Source: Bigelowiella natans CCMP2755
Taxonomy: Eukaryota > Cercozoa > Chlorarachniophyceae
Reading direction: 5' to 3'
Assembly: GCA_000320545.1 (NCBI GenBank)
Contig: ADNK01001198.1
Span: 28,501 to 92,500, forward strand
Length of the DNA stretch: 64,000 bases
The notes beneath the pieces are model-generated. The model ran no database searches, was not told the DNA's origin, and worked only from the letters and a program-made list of their open reading frames with translations. The position numbers and the translations under genes were made by a program. The first letter of the stretch is position 1. Each line of letters opens with the position of its first letter. This document shows positions 14,301-27,904 of this stretch, in pieces.

Positions 14301-14408
14301 ACTGTTGCGATGTCGCTTATGATGACGCACAGGCTTGAACGCTCCTCTATTATGAAGCCTCCCTGCTCGATGAGACAACGCCATCGCGGCTTGCTCTATT
14401 CGTCTCAA
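10032..14408 (-). CDS. Orphan single/double-pass membrane protein, 17 exons, 582 aa
   Basis: Not recognised. Exons (minus strand): 14408-14203, 13993-13328, 13152-13089, 12970-12904, 12722-12677, 12422-12389, 12188-12120, 11941-11840, 11771-11729, 11558-11485, 11382-11305, 11199-11167, 11036-10982, 10882-10851, 10621-10540, 10314-10257, 10071-10032. They total 1749 nt and every junction keeps the frame, which strongly supports a real gene. The N-terminus is Arg/His-rich, followed by a hydrophobic stretch (GICACVFFLSAALA), as in a signal anchor or organelle presequence. A Gly/Lys-rich linker precedes a second hydrophobic segment (LWITSFVIVLGFSAYEAII). The C-terminal half is soluble, charged and aromatic, with Tyr- and Met-rich EYYMYMFDMGMDSYPRG. 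The stop is TGA at 10034-10032. A mitochondrial inner-membrane subunit is one possibility, but no family signature was seen. Several exons are tiny (32-46 nt). Confidence 0.8.
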
Positions 14409-15470
14409 ATTGGACCGTATGAGCGAGGTGAACCGGATTATTTATTGTGTACAGATTTTCTTTAATTTTCTACTCACAGAAATGCAATCCTGCAGCTAAA
14501 TCGTTGGGCTTCCCACATGCACCCCCGATAGCTGGTACCCCCCAAATCTTTGAATCAGTATATGAAAATTATACATAGGTCGAAGGCATACCCTAAATTA
14601 TTTCTACGACATCAAATATTTTATGTCATTCATGTAATATGCCTTCAATATATTGTCTATATCAAAAATGCGAATGGACTTCTGTTCTGAAACAATTCCA
14701 GTTCGAAAAATTGTGGGATTTGCTTGTCGCATGCGGAATAAACCCTTCCATTTTGACTGATAATGTTACTGGTCATGGCGGGCATGATGGTGATCAATCA
14801 TCAAGTTGCAATTGATCAAAGTTAGTTCGAGGCACTGCGTTTCGTGCACTGCAAATGATGTCTTGCAACATTTTGGAAATGTAGTTTGACATCATTGTTC
14901 ATTGTTCATTGTTCAGCCCACCCAGACAGGCAACGTGTCAGAATGCACCGTTTGGACAACAACAATGATGCTGGCATGTCCAGTGCTTGCTAGCTCCAGA
15001 GCTAGACGATGCATGCTAGCTAGCATGGGATGCCCACATGTCTTCGGACACGCCGGACAGTTTCATCATCCCCGAGGATGTCTCCGCCATTGGAAATCTC
15101 TAGATCTAGCTAGCTCTAGTCGTCTGAATGCAAGTCTAGAAATCATTGCGTGTCAGTCTGTGGGATCGACAGAAACTTGTTCGCGCAATGCTGGAATGTC
15201 CATGCAGCAGACACCCAGCTAGCCAGACCAGCAGCAGGCGTACCAACTTCACAAACGCACACACCTAGACACGCTAGCACGTCTAGACGTGCTGACATGA
15301 TCTGGTGATGACAATGTGACGTGTGCAACGTGTCGCTGCACATCGCAATGAGGCTAAATATGTTGTATGTTGCACGCGGAGATGACATCCACAAAAACAA
15401 TGCGCGTGTACCGCGCCGCCGATACGCAGAAACATGCTTTTACAGGGTTCTAGTTTTGCCAATCTTTACA
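14409..15470. repeat. CTAG/palindrome island 2
   Basis: No gene. It lies beyond the CTC1 stop and upstream of the 17-exon gene. It contains a 16-bp perfect palindrome CATGCTAGCTAGCATG (15012-15027) and an 18-bp one, AGCACGTCTAGACGTGCT (15276-15293), plus a three-fold GTTCATT-type run near 14895. The first few hundred bases after 14409 should hold the promoter of the 17-exon gene. Confidence 0.7.
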
Positions 15471-17601
15471 TCAATCTTTCAACTTTGATAGAATTTTGTA
15501 ACCCATTGTGCGAGTTTCCAAATGAAATGCCTGCTTTGCATGCAGATAAATTTTTGGCGGGCACCAAACCTTTCCACCTCTGCCTGCAATGTCAACTGGA
15601 TTCATGACCTTGATATTATCGAGGAGTTCAGGCATCTTTCCATTTTCGGTATGAACAGATCTTGAAAACGCCTTCGGCACCGATTGGGTACATGTCAAAC
15701 AAAGAACACGTGTACATTCCACAGCTTTGAATAGTTTTAAAATATGAGCTTTGTGCTGGCGAATACTCAAAGACCCAACTCCACAACTTCCTTCGAGGCC
15801 ATTACTCCAATATTCATCCATACCAGGGCTTTCAGATGTCCAATCGTCTGTACGTTCGTATCTGACAGCACCTATATGCCTCAAACCATTTTTAAGTGCC
15901 TGTGTGGCCTTACGTTTTACGTTAAGCAGCTGCCATACAACATTGCCATGTGCATGGACTTGTGCTTGTTGTGTTCCATCATCGACCAATAATGTAATCT
16001 GAGCCACAAATCTAGAATTTCCTCTGCTATTATCTGCTGATAGTGACTTCAGCGAAGGCATCGTGCTATGTGTCTCGTCAGCAGCAATTATATCATTATT
16101 TGGATGATCTTCGCCGTGTTGAGAGCACCCGGAGTCGCAACTTCGACATCCGGGTTTCATCGGTAGGCTACAATGTACACATATCCAAACCATTGAAGCC
16201 TTCTTAACACTAACAACCCGGCATGTGACTTTCAGAGATCCATTTGCTGCAGCAAGAGGCGAAAGGTCCTTTAACAGAACTTCCACGCCTTCACCCCTTG
16301 GAGTCAGAATTGAAGTCTTTTCGGAGATACATCGCGATTTTTGGGGTCCGTGAACATAAGAAAGAAATCTTATCAAATCCGACTTCTCATATTTGCTTGA
16401 TATATACTTTTTACATAATATTTCATCGTTATTATCTTGAAGAAGGTTCCTCAACCGAGGAAAAATATTGGATGAGTTCAGCACTTGAGAAGAACCACAA
16501 GCAAATAGATGATGAAATGGAATTGTTGACACCACTTCAAACCTTGAGTGTTGTGTAGTTCTTACATGCAATGATGCTGGGTATGACAGCTTCCTTGATC
16601 TAGTCGTCGTTTGGCACTTAATATTTTTTCGGGTAAAAAGTTTTTTGGCCTGCGAAACTCGAATCCTTGCCCCGGGCAACACACAAAGAGGATACAATCC
16701 CAAATAAAGGGAATGGTGCACAAAGATCCGACGACCATCAGAAATAGCCCTTAGCTCAATTTGCCATTGACCTATTGAATTACTGTTACTGCTATCTGAT
16801 GAGTTTCTCACCGCATGACCACGTTTATCGTCGTCAATAGTTGGATTGAGAAAATACCATCGCTTGGCGATCACAATGCCTTCGAAATCCTCCACAGTGG
16901 TGTTATTCTTCTCCACACTTCTACTACTACTGCTACTACTACTACTACTACTACTACTACTATTTGTTGGACTAGTTTCCTTAATATTGTAACCATTCTT
17001 ACGATTATTTCCCTCATGGGTCATTACTTCTACTTCCTTTTTCTTCCTTTCTTTATCAATGCTATTCGATACTACAGGTATAATTCGTATCTTCGAATCC
17101 CCTCCGTGATGAATAGGTTGGTTACTACTGCTCCTACTTGTTCGTAGCTGCTGCACCTTCTGCAAATTGAGAGAAGAAATTGCTGATGATGACGACGATA
17201 TATGCTTGTTTGGGGGCGGCTTTATCATAAACGCATCATCATCAGCAGCAACAAAATTTCCCTTGATTGAGGCGGTTGTTGTAGTTGTTGTTAAGGCAGC
17301 AGCATTTGCAACAGCATTTGTAGTTTTCATAATCCCGTTTATTTCATCTAATCGGTCGTCAAGATGATAATTTACTATTGTCATATCTCCCCCCTCTTCT
17401 TTTTCTTCAAGAGATCGTTTTCGATTACTCCTATTCCTAATTGGTTTTAAGCAGTCCTTGCTGCTACTGGTAATGTCTGTTCTTCTTTTCCTTTTTTTCG
17501 TTACCATACATTGCCGTTGTAGGGGCATTATCATATTATTTGGAACAATATCATTATTATTTTTATTATTGTTATTATTACTATCATTATTACAATTATT
17601 T

Positions 17602-17635
<34 letters not shown>

Positions 17636-17890
17636 AACCGCTATTTCTATTACTCAGATTATTGCCATGAGAAGTTAGCAACGACTTGTGATAGTTATCT
17701 GTAGTAGGAGTGGTGGTAGTAGTTGTAGTAGTTGTAGTAGTAGTCTTCGTAGTAGGTGCTGCTGCTGCTACTGGGCGAGATATAGCACTACCACCTCCAT
17801 CTTTGAAAAATTAAACATCAATACCAAAATATTTAAGATATATTATACATCCTCCTCCCTTACCAGGACTTACGACTACTACTATTACTA

Positions 17891-17923
<33 letters not shown>

Positions 17924-18130
17924 GACGACTACGAAAACAAATAATAATACTTTGATTTCAAGGGTGGGTACTCACACATTGATAATAATGTCTTCTTCTT
18001 CTTGTGATTATTTTCATCATCTTGCAGTATTATTGGGGTTGTGATGGTATTTAATGCCTAATTTATCACAACAACTATACCTGCTTGTTTATTGGTGCTG
18101 ACGGGATCATTTCGATGCTGGTCCTTTGGA

Positions 18131-18164
<34 letters not shown>

Positions 18165-18345
18165 GAGGTGGGGGAGGGAAGAATAATCGAATTGAATCGA
18201 TATGACACATAATGTACAACAACATCGTATTATTATTATTATTTCGAAGACTATTCATTTCTGAACATACTGACGACGCTAAACCACTCCTTTCAAAGCT
18301 GCTTTCTTTTTCCTGTTCTTCTTCTCCTGCAGCACCAGCAGAATG

Positions 18346-18381
<36 letters not shown>

Positions 18382-18775
18382 AAGGCAGACCCCTCCTTCA
18401 GTTGCTACTGCTGCTGCTGTGGTACTCTTCTCGTCTGCTGCTGCTTCTTCTCCTTCTTCTTCCTCCACAATTATAAACTCATTTATACATATTATCTGTC
18501 CTATGTACTTTGACAAGGCGCTGCTACCAGTAGACGACGAAGATAACGATGACGACAACGATGACGACTTCTTCTGATTATTTATATCCTTTGCTGCTGC
18601 TGCTGCTGCTGCTGTCTTCGTCAGCACCATAATATTCAAGGATCCTGTACGATCTTGCAGAATTAGGCGCTGGTGAGTACAACTACTATTGTTATTTTCT
18701 TCAATGAATGATAATGTGCCCACAAGTATCCCCGGAGCCATTATTACAGCACCGCCACCATCATCATCATCATCA

Positions 18776-18810
<35 letters not shown>

Positions 18811-18888
18811 AATACTAGTTTTATTCTTCTTTATCCCTCTTACCTTCTTCGAATGTTGCTTATGTTTCTGTTGGTAATGCTGGTGGTT

Positions 18889-18920
<32 letters not shown>

Positions 18921-21542
18921 GATGGTGATGTTTTGTAAATCGCATCATCATTCTTTGAGCCACGGATCGTTTCACAGGAAACTTAATCAAACAAGATGGA
19001 ATGCTCGCCCAGCGTACTTCCTCGAATCTAACAGTAAAATTAACAACCACAATAATCAGATAAAAATAACTAGGAAATCTGATGACAAGTTGTATATGAA
19101 TATTGTTCAGTTTGCTCAACTTGTTGATTATTCTATTTCTCTTCGGTAATAATATCTTCTCACCGATGATTCCCCTCCCGTTTCTTTGTTCCAGGCCTCA
19201 TTATCAATGTATTAAGTTCTTCCTCCTCGTGGTCAATGAAGAAGAAACCAACAGAAGAAGGTGACGAAGAAGGCATCGGCTTGCAAGATTCCTTCCTCTG
19301 TAGATTATATTTCGTAAAAATACCAGATGTTTGTTTCTCTCTATAACCAAACCAAATTTTGTTATTATGTAAATGATGGTGGTAATTGGTGTGTCAATGC
19401 TGGAAATTACTCATTTTGTGATATTCTAAACGGTTATGGTTATGGTGGGTAGTGATAATGCTAGTGTGAGTTTAGTTGGCTGCTGTTGCTGATCGACCTC
19501 CAAATAATCCAAAATTCTCCTTGCATTGGGAATCCACTCGTTCAAGCTTGGTATAAGCTGATTTATCATAATTTACAAAAATAATAAACACACGTGTATG
19601 TGTATGTGTGTGTATCAAAAATATAAATGATGAACTCATCCCTGTACAAAGCTTCCAGATATAAGTGTCTGTGATGACCTCTATTGTCACACTCTCTCTC
19701 TCTCTCTTTCTCTCTCCTTCTGCTCGTGTAGATTTGTAATTGCATATGCAGTGAATTAGTCACATATAACTACCAGTTTTGCGGTGAAATCACCGTCAGT
19801 TTCAGAAATACTTGTGCTTCTTCTATTGGTATTATCTCTATATGAGTACCCTCCAACGTGGCAAATTCGTCGGTGATGTATAAATTCAATATAAGGTGGT
19901 CGACTTTGCTGTTTCTTTCCTAGTTCCTTTTGCCACCGCAAACTACGCAATCGAGTAGAACCAGTAGCTCCAATTAAATCAACAAATCTTTGTCGAGAGA
20001 CATCATTATCTGATCCATCTTTTTGTTTTGAATGATGTTGAAGCTCGTTAGTAGCAGCACCGAGATGACTCTCTTCGTTCTTGCTATTTATTGCTGCCGA
20101 CAGTGGGGCATTTCGATAGCTTTTATTTAGAGATACAAATGCCAATTCGGTGTACTTGACGAAATCCTTTGTTTTGATATAATGCTTTAGGCGCATCTGT
20201 GTGAATAAATACAGAAGATACTCGAACTCCGATGCAGATACTCCATGAAAAGCGCTCCAAAATTTAGCCTTTGTTCTGCTGAAAGGCCGACTAACGATGC
20301 TATGGATGCTATTAATGTGATTATTCGATGAGAGTTTCACAATTCTAACAGTAGAGTGGGTGCAGCATGCAAGACCAAGAATACATCCCTTATAACCTTT
20401 AACCAAATGAGCGTTCCAAATCTCAACGAAAGCCCCTGGACGAATACCAACTCCCAACTTAAAACATGGTAAGTAATGATCTGTAAGGAATAGAGTCACA
20501 GCATCGTCGAGGCAATACACGAGATCTGTGATTTGGCGTGTGATTAGGCCATGATAGTTACAAAATCTTGATGAATTGCCTTCAATTTTACTCCTTTTTT
20601 TGGCCTCTTGAAAGCAGAGGGCAGGATGGTCTGCGGCTGATGAGACGTGTGTAATTGCTGTTTTCGTAGTATTTAATAAATAGTAGTCCAACATATTATT
20701 GGCAGCAATGATGCTTTCTGATTCCTTTCCAAACAAGGAAGACTTCCAGACCATGTTGTGAAATCTATAAATATTCCCCGGGCATATCATTGACAAATAT
20801 CGAAGCGCAAGATTGCGCAATATGATAGTCACTGGTGTGTGGTTTGTGGTTAACGGATCTCTTAATTCGACCATAAATTGGGGTTTCTGAGCGGGGCCCA
20901 AAATTGTAGGACTCACAGCTGTTACGAGACCTTCTATGTTGAAAGGCTTTTGTTCGATGCAATAATCACGCAAATGAAATGCCTGCATGAATGTGGATAC
21001 TTGAGTATTTCGTCTCCAAGCAGATGAAGATCCACTTTCAGCCAATAGCAGAACACGTGCGCAATCGACCTCGCAAACAACTCTGAGACAATCAAAATTA
21101 GGGTGAGGAAATACATACACCACTATCTTTGAATGGAATTTACCGTGGTGGCTTAGTCGGTGCAAGAAGGCAATTCCACTCGCGAAATAGTACGATACTT
21201 TTGAAGAGAGAAGGATCTCCGTTGGCGACTACACAGGCTACGCGCCCTGTCCGATCCATCATCTGAATGAGATAACGAAGAAGATGTAAATTTTGAACTT
21301 GATGTATTTGCACCGTTGTTTTTAACCTCTAATTCTCCATTCGTGTGAGTTAGCACCCCAACTAAGAGAGTACGCTCGACACATTGTTCTTGTTCAACTA
21401 GATTCTTGATATCCTTCATTGAAAGAAGGCGAAAAGTACGAAGGGATTCGGGAAGAACCCTTTCTTTAAATGCTTGCTGTAAGATCTTGGAACAAATCGC
21501 AGCGGCAGGTCCTCCGACCTTACTTTTTAAAGACTCTTCCAT
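15471..21542 (-). CDS. CTC1: CTC1-like subunit of the CST telomere-capping complex, 1726 aa
   Basis: Exons: 21542-21327, 21262-21144, 21082-19774, 19557-19432, 19297-19164, 19027-18081, 17800-15471; sum 5181 nt, all phases consistent, stop TGA. CTC1 with STN1 and TEN1 binds single-stranded telomeric DNA and recruits polymerase alpha-primase. Family signs: an OB-fold start with the product-specific MMDRTGRVACVV, a central GIRPGAFVEIWNAHLV followed by a CTHSTVRIV strand, and near residue 1490 a zinc ribbon (CVHC, then CRSC) inside an OB fold, followed by FVAQITLLVDDGTQQAQV. The protein is longer than human CTC1 (about 1217 aa) because exon 6 and the start of exon 7 encode homopolymers: His, Gln, Asn, Ala, Ser and Thr runs. 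CTC1 diverges fast, so assignment rests on OB-fold order and these motifs. The first two introns are only 64 and 61 nt. Confidence 0.83.
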
Positions 21543-21932
21543 GAAGCTCAGGGTAGCGGTAACCTTAACGCCCAGCAGAGCTTTCCTTCCACATTATTGT
21601 ATTTTGGACCGGCCGCTGGCGGCATTTCGGTCCAGAAGGCGGGGGGCGGAAGGTCTTCCAAACCCGGGCGCGAAAACTGTGGGCTTGGTTTAGTAGATTT
21701 TATCGGAATTACAACAATGTGATGTCGCAGATCAAGAACCACATGAAATTCCACCTTTTTTTTTTACCATGACTATTTGATGTCGTAGAAGTAGAATCCC
21801 ATCAGTTTGGAGCATCGTCGTTGGTGACTAACCTAACGGTGTCCCTACCCTTTCTTGCTTGAGGTTACCGTACGTCCCTTGCGTGGGGACAGAGGAGTGC
21901 AGCACACACACTTGATCCTGAACCTGAGCGAA
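21543..21932. promoter_or_regulatory. Shared upstream region of CTC1 (-) and ABC transporter (+)
   Basis: 390 bp between divergent start codons. No microsatellite apart from a short T-run near 21755, and no CTAG palindrome. A two-way promoter is inferred from position only. Confidence 0.5.
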
Positions 21933-23279
21933 ATGCATCGATATACACCTATTTCGAAGGCTTCACCCTTTCGCAGTCCTTTCTCCCGCTTTGCTGCCAC
22001 CCTTTCCATCTTCCTCGTATCCTTCCTCCTCATCTTGGACGCCACGGTAGACATATGTGCTGATCAAGAGATTCATCGTGGATGGTGGTTGGATGGAATG
22101 ATTTACATTGGTTATATCTTTTCGATTTTAATAGTTGTTGCGCTCTACCTTTGGGATTTTCCCATATAGGTACGCAATAGGAGCTCCTTTCTTCTTGCTG
22201 CAGTTTCAAATGATTCACCCTGTAACGCCGAGACAGCTACTCAGGGGAGGTCTGCCTCTTTCAAGCTTAAATTCAGAATAGTTTTGAATGTAATAGTGTT
22301 GTACATATGATCTTTTCCTCAGGATCAGAGACGCAACCTTAGTGAACGACTTTGCTGAAAGACGAAGGAGTTCTTCTTTGCAAGTGAATAATGGGAGGCA
22401 GCTGTTACCTAAACCAGCATGCCAAATGTATGATCGCAGTCCCTCACAGCATCACCACCATCATATGGTACTATTTGGCGGTGGAACGAAGGGAACATGC
22501 TCAAATGATACTGACGCAGGTACACTGGACCAGCCTGTCATCATGTCAAGCACAAATGGATGATGACCTTTTAAAAAATCACATTAATCTGTTATCGCAT
22601 ATCAGCAGAGAGCTCCAAAACAACTCAGTCGAAAACTCGCTGGAAATGGAGATGGGGTTATTCTCTTTATCATCATCTTCTTCTTATTCTTATTTCTGTG
22701 ATGATGACAAGTCCATAGACGCAACAGCTCCAAATTGAATGATGTGTTACTACTTCTTATAATAGACTCCCCGTGGCGAAGACTACCTTGCACATCCTTC
22801 CCCCCCTCCTCCTCCTCACTACAAAATGTATCATGGCGGAGACCTTGGCCATTATCAATGGCTTCCAATGTCTCATGGCGACGGCCTTGGCAATTTTTAT
22901 CATCATCGTCAGCATCATCATCACAGCAACATCATCATTCCAGAAGAAGTTTACAAATGGTTCCCGTTTCAAGACTTAAGGCGATCATGCGGATTGGTAG
23001 AATATTAGTACTATTTTCAATTTTGATTTCTGAATACATGATTATGCGGTAAACAAGTACTGTGCTCCTGATACAAATGTAACTCATTATGATTTAAATG
23101 CTGCTGCCTGCACTCCTCTGCAGCGGGTTATATGACACCCTCAAGTGCCAGCATGGTATTTCGGGTGGTGGTTTCTATTGGATGCATCATGGGAGTCAAG
23201 GTAATTGTGGTTGTAGTGCTAGTAGAAGTAGTAGCGATCAATAATTAGTTCCTAAGTACATCATCTGACGACAAGAAAT

Positions 23280-23315
<36 letters not shown>

Positions 23316-23356
23316 ATCAGTTGGTGTCCACCGGAACCCCTTTGATTCTAAAGGAG

Positions 23357-23389
<33 letters not shown>

Positions 23390-23632
23390 ACTCGATGATG
23401 CGTACTCAATCGTGGTGGCAGAATAATGGAGAACAACTTTATTATCATATTTGTTATTTTGTTGCTGCAATGGTCCAATAAAGATGTACCTATGCTCTTC
23501 TTCTTCTTCTTCTTCTTCTTCTTCTTCTTCCGTCGTAGTGATTAAAATGGTTTTGTCTTCTTTTAATATCCAATTATCTCTTAGATTTTCGTTGTTCTTT
23601 GTACGCTTTCTTACTGCTCTAAAGCAACTCAA

Positions 23633-23667
<35 letters not shown>

Positions 23668-24050
23668 ACGATAATATTACTTATTATTATCTCAAATGAT
23701 GAATACCAGGTTATCGATGCAATGGAGTATGACGACATGGTACTACTGCTACTAGTAGTGTTGTTGTTGGTGGTGTGTTTGTCATTGGAAGGAGGGGGGG
23801 GAGGGAGGAGATTGGGAACATGAGGAGGATTCAGAGCAGCACAGTAAATGCATTGATTCTCAACATGCTGCGGCCCTTCATATTATAATTTGTTAAAACA
23901 ACTAATTGTTTTTGTTGTTGTTGTTGTTGTTGTTGTGGTTGTGATAATACAAAGGGCGCCCCTTTGTACCTGTTTTTGTTCCTTGCAATGTCTCGAATAG
24001 GAGCAGAAGTATTGAAAGAAGTTCAGGTAGTAGTAGTAGTAGTAGAAGTA

Positions 24051-24093
<43 letters not shown>

Positions 24094-24661
24094 GGTTAGG
24101 GTATGTCCATCAAAGCTGCCTGGTTTCTTGCTGTACCACCACCTTCTAATCATGAATCCTGCTATAGTGAGAATCTAAAATAAATATAACGGTGATTCTT
24201 AATTTTAGGGTTTGTTATTGAGTAGTGAGTGAAAATATGCTGTGTGTTATTAACTAGTCGTTGTCCTACGACAAAGTTCTTAAGGATGCAACCAGAAAGA
24301 TGCAGCTTGATGTACGTCATTGTAGTTGTATATTGCTACTTGTACTACTTCCGCTACTACTCCTACTACTACTACTACTACTACTACTACTATCCACATG
24401 AGGAAGAAAAAGAGGATAAATGATGATGATGATGATGATGATGATGACCGTACTTGTTGATGATCGTTGGTTCCACATGATCATACCACAGCAGCAGCAG
24501 CAATGTTTATCTGTGTGGTCCTGTCAATTATTACAATAATTATCCGTTGTTACTGCTGCCGCTACTGCTATGTCGTGGTGGTGGTGGGGGTGGTTTGCAA
24601 TTACTACTTGGACAAGTTTACAGATAGAATCACATACATCGGCGTTATAGAAAGCACACGA

Positions 24662-24694
<33 letters not shown>

Positions 24695-26650
24695 AAACTT
24701 CTCTTCTTCCTTTACCTCCTCCTCAGGTTTTCTCCCACTTACTCTCCCTCGGCATGCCCTTTCACAGAAATCGTAACGCTGGCAAAATATTAGCGGATCT
24801 TGAGAGAGGGTTGCAATAATCAATACTAACAAGCATCTGATATGAATTTATCTATCCAATGATTCTTCTATGTGTATCGTGATCATCATAATCTTGTTGT
24901 TATAGATATCGGTCTATGCAAGTGCTATTTCGGTTGGTAGTGGTGTATTTCATTCCAACATTCCTTGAATTCGCAATGGTATCCAGAGCTTTGTTCAAAA
25001 GGTAACAATATGTCAAATAATGCACCGATAAAACGAATGATGATGATATCATCGATGCTTTTAAATTGTGAAAGGGGACATCTCATGTTTTGAATGTGGT
25101 GGTACTGTTGCTGCTAACCCTCCCCCACTTCACCCCCCCTCTTTTGATGCAGGATGGGGCCTAAATTCGGTGCCATGTCCGTTGGAACCATTTTGGCATA
25201 CGTTGTAATAATTATCATAATACAAATTGTTCATTATACTATTCATCATAATACAAATTGTTCATTATACTATTAATCGGTGCGGTGATGATGATGATGA
25301 TGATGATGATGAGTATAACAATGTTGTACTAATCAAGGTTTGGATATGATTTCAACTTTTTCTTCATTCTCGAAAATACCCGTCACCTGTTATCGGTTCT
25401 TGATTTAACGAGGTGACATTTAACTTGTTGTTATTGTTGTTGTTGTTGTTGTTGTCGTACAAAGGCTTACACATGCTACGTTTCCGACTTGAGGTCACAG
25501 TATCTTGCGGGGACGATAAAGGTTTCATCGTTTGCTGTTTTCTGCGTGATCATGATAAGTGACATAAAAATAAGGATAAAATAGGGGAGGAGCTGAATAA
25601 TAGCAGGGAGAACGTAGTAATAGTAATAGTGGTAGTAGTAGTGAAATTAGTTTCTTGTGTAAATTTGCTACATAACGATAAATTATGGTAGTGATGATTG
25701 AGATGGTGAATGATGTTGATGGTGGAGCAATAATGAAGTGATATTCTACTGCTTTGACAATCATAACATTGAGTGTAGCTTCCATTGATACTTGATATTG
25801 AAACTGATTTCTCCCATGATCATCATCATTATCATCATCATTCATCACAGATTAGTCAAGAAACATCCTCAATCAAACACGACGTCCTTATAAATCATGA
25901 AACGGTTACAGGGTTCAACAACAAGGTGCTAGTACTAACATTACAACTAGTTGAAGTAGAAACATTTATTCATTGTAGATTTTACACACTACTATTACTG
26001 CTACTACTACTACTACTACTACTACTACTCCTACTCTTAGAAACATGAGATAGGTCGTTTGAATAAGAAGCTTCAGAAGAGGGAGATGGTAACACCAGTA
26101 TTACGACAAATTATATTGAACAATAATGAGAAAGCAAGGAGGAGGAGGAGGGAAGGGGGAGAGAGAGAAGGAAATGGTCTAGCAGTAACATTACATACAT
26201 ACATACATACATGACGATGATGATGACGATGACAGTAGATGATGATATATAATAATATGACAGGTAGCAACACAACAAACGTGGTCACTGTCGGCTCTCA
26301 ATCTAGGACAGGAATTGTACGTACAATGATGGACAAATGGATGATGATGATGATGATGATGATACTACTTAGCACTACCAATACTGCTGCTATTCATTTG
26401 TTTTTGAAAACAAAACCAGCCTTTCTCTCCCTATATGTACAAGATTATTTCTTCTTATGTTGGGTATTCATTACTTTGTGCAGCTACTGTCATCAATACC
26501 ATCCTCACTCATGATTCATGATTGATCATCTACTTAGAATATACACCGTGGGCACTGTAATGATGCTCCACTGGGTTTCACGTGGGATTCATGATGGAAG
26601 GCTTACGGTTGTTGTTGTTGTTGTTGTTGATACACCAAAAGAAGAACAAG

Positions 26651-26683
<33 letters not shown>

Positions 26684-27696
26684 TAAATAATCAACCAAAT
26701 AAATCTCGAGTGTAAATTATTTATCATCATTCCAATGAACATGATCATAATTCTAAAGTATCCTTCTTGTTGTTGTTGTTGTTATTCTTGATCTTGTTGT
26801 TAGAGCGGGGACTTGGTACTTGCAAATCACATGCTTGCACAGCTGAATAGACCCCTGGTAGTTATTCTAGCAAAATAAGTACAGTAAGTAGTAACAAAGT
26901 ATCAACTAGGATGGATGATAGCCCTTGCTCATACATACATACATACATACATACATACACCCCCTCAGAATTATGATTTCACGGTGTATTTCATCTATAA
27001 ATAGTAGACAGTATTCGTTTGCACGGTGTATTTCATCTATAAATAGTAGACAGTATTCGTTTGCAGAAAAATATCTTCTGGTATAATACCGACATCATCA
27101 ACATCATCATTCCCCAGGATTTCTTCGGAACACTTTACACGGAATCTAAGAAATCTATTGACGGCCTCAAGGGATTAATCTCACTCCTAGAAACAAAGTC
27201 ATTATCAGATGAGAAGGAGGAGGAGGAGGGGGAGGAGGAGGAGGAGGAGGAGGAGGAGGAGGGGGCTTTTTGAATTATAGGGATATTCCGAAATATATAC
27301 ATTTGTTCATTCGTTCGTTATTGTTGTCCGTTGTCATCATCCATTCGTCGCCTCTCTCAATGAATGATTATTATGATTAATATTAATATTAATTCATGCT
27401 GCAGAATTATCTCTCTTTATCTCAATCATTGTTTACTATTCTTCCATCATCATTATCATCATCATCATCATCATCACCACCACCATCATTCTTAGGCCAC
27501 TTGTAAAGCAAAGGCGTAACGCAACAGAACTGCCATCTCCAGTCCGAGGTTGTTGTTGTTGTTGTTGATGATGATGATGATGATGGTAATGAGGATGACA
27601 GCGATCTTCCAGTTGTGGTATTGATGATAATGTGGAAAAGTGTGAGTAGTTCTTTGGGTGCGATGGATGTATGCTGCTAGATACACCATATACCAT

Positions 27697-27728
<32 letters not shown>

Positions 27729-27873
27729 ATACACACAGGGGCGATTGAGCTGTCAGATATCTACTTCAAGTAAATATCCGTAGTAGTAGTAGTAGAAGAA
27801 GAAGAAGAAGAAGTTGTTGAAGTTGTTGTTGTTGGGACTATATTTGTTATGATTACATTGGGCAGGTAGCATT

Positions 27874-27904
<31 letters not shown>

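Noticed and set aside
22167-22169. TAG as a reassigned sense codon
   Set aside because: CDC7 (36190-36192) and orphan B (54631-54633) end cleanly on TAG at the expected protein end, and reading through 22167 does not fit the next exon's frame.
24085-24102. Telomere repeat (TAGGGTTAGGG)
   Set aside because: A single chance unit at the end of a TAG microsatellite.
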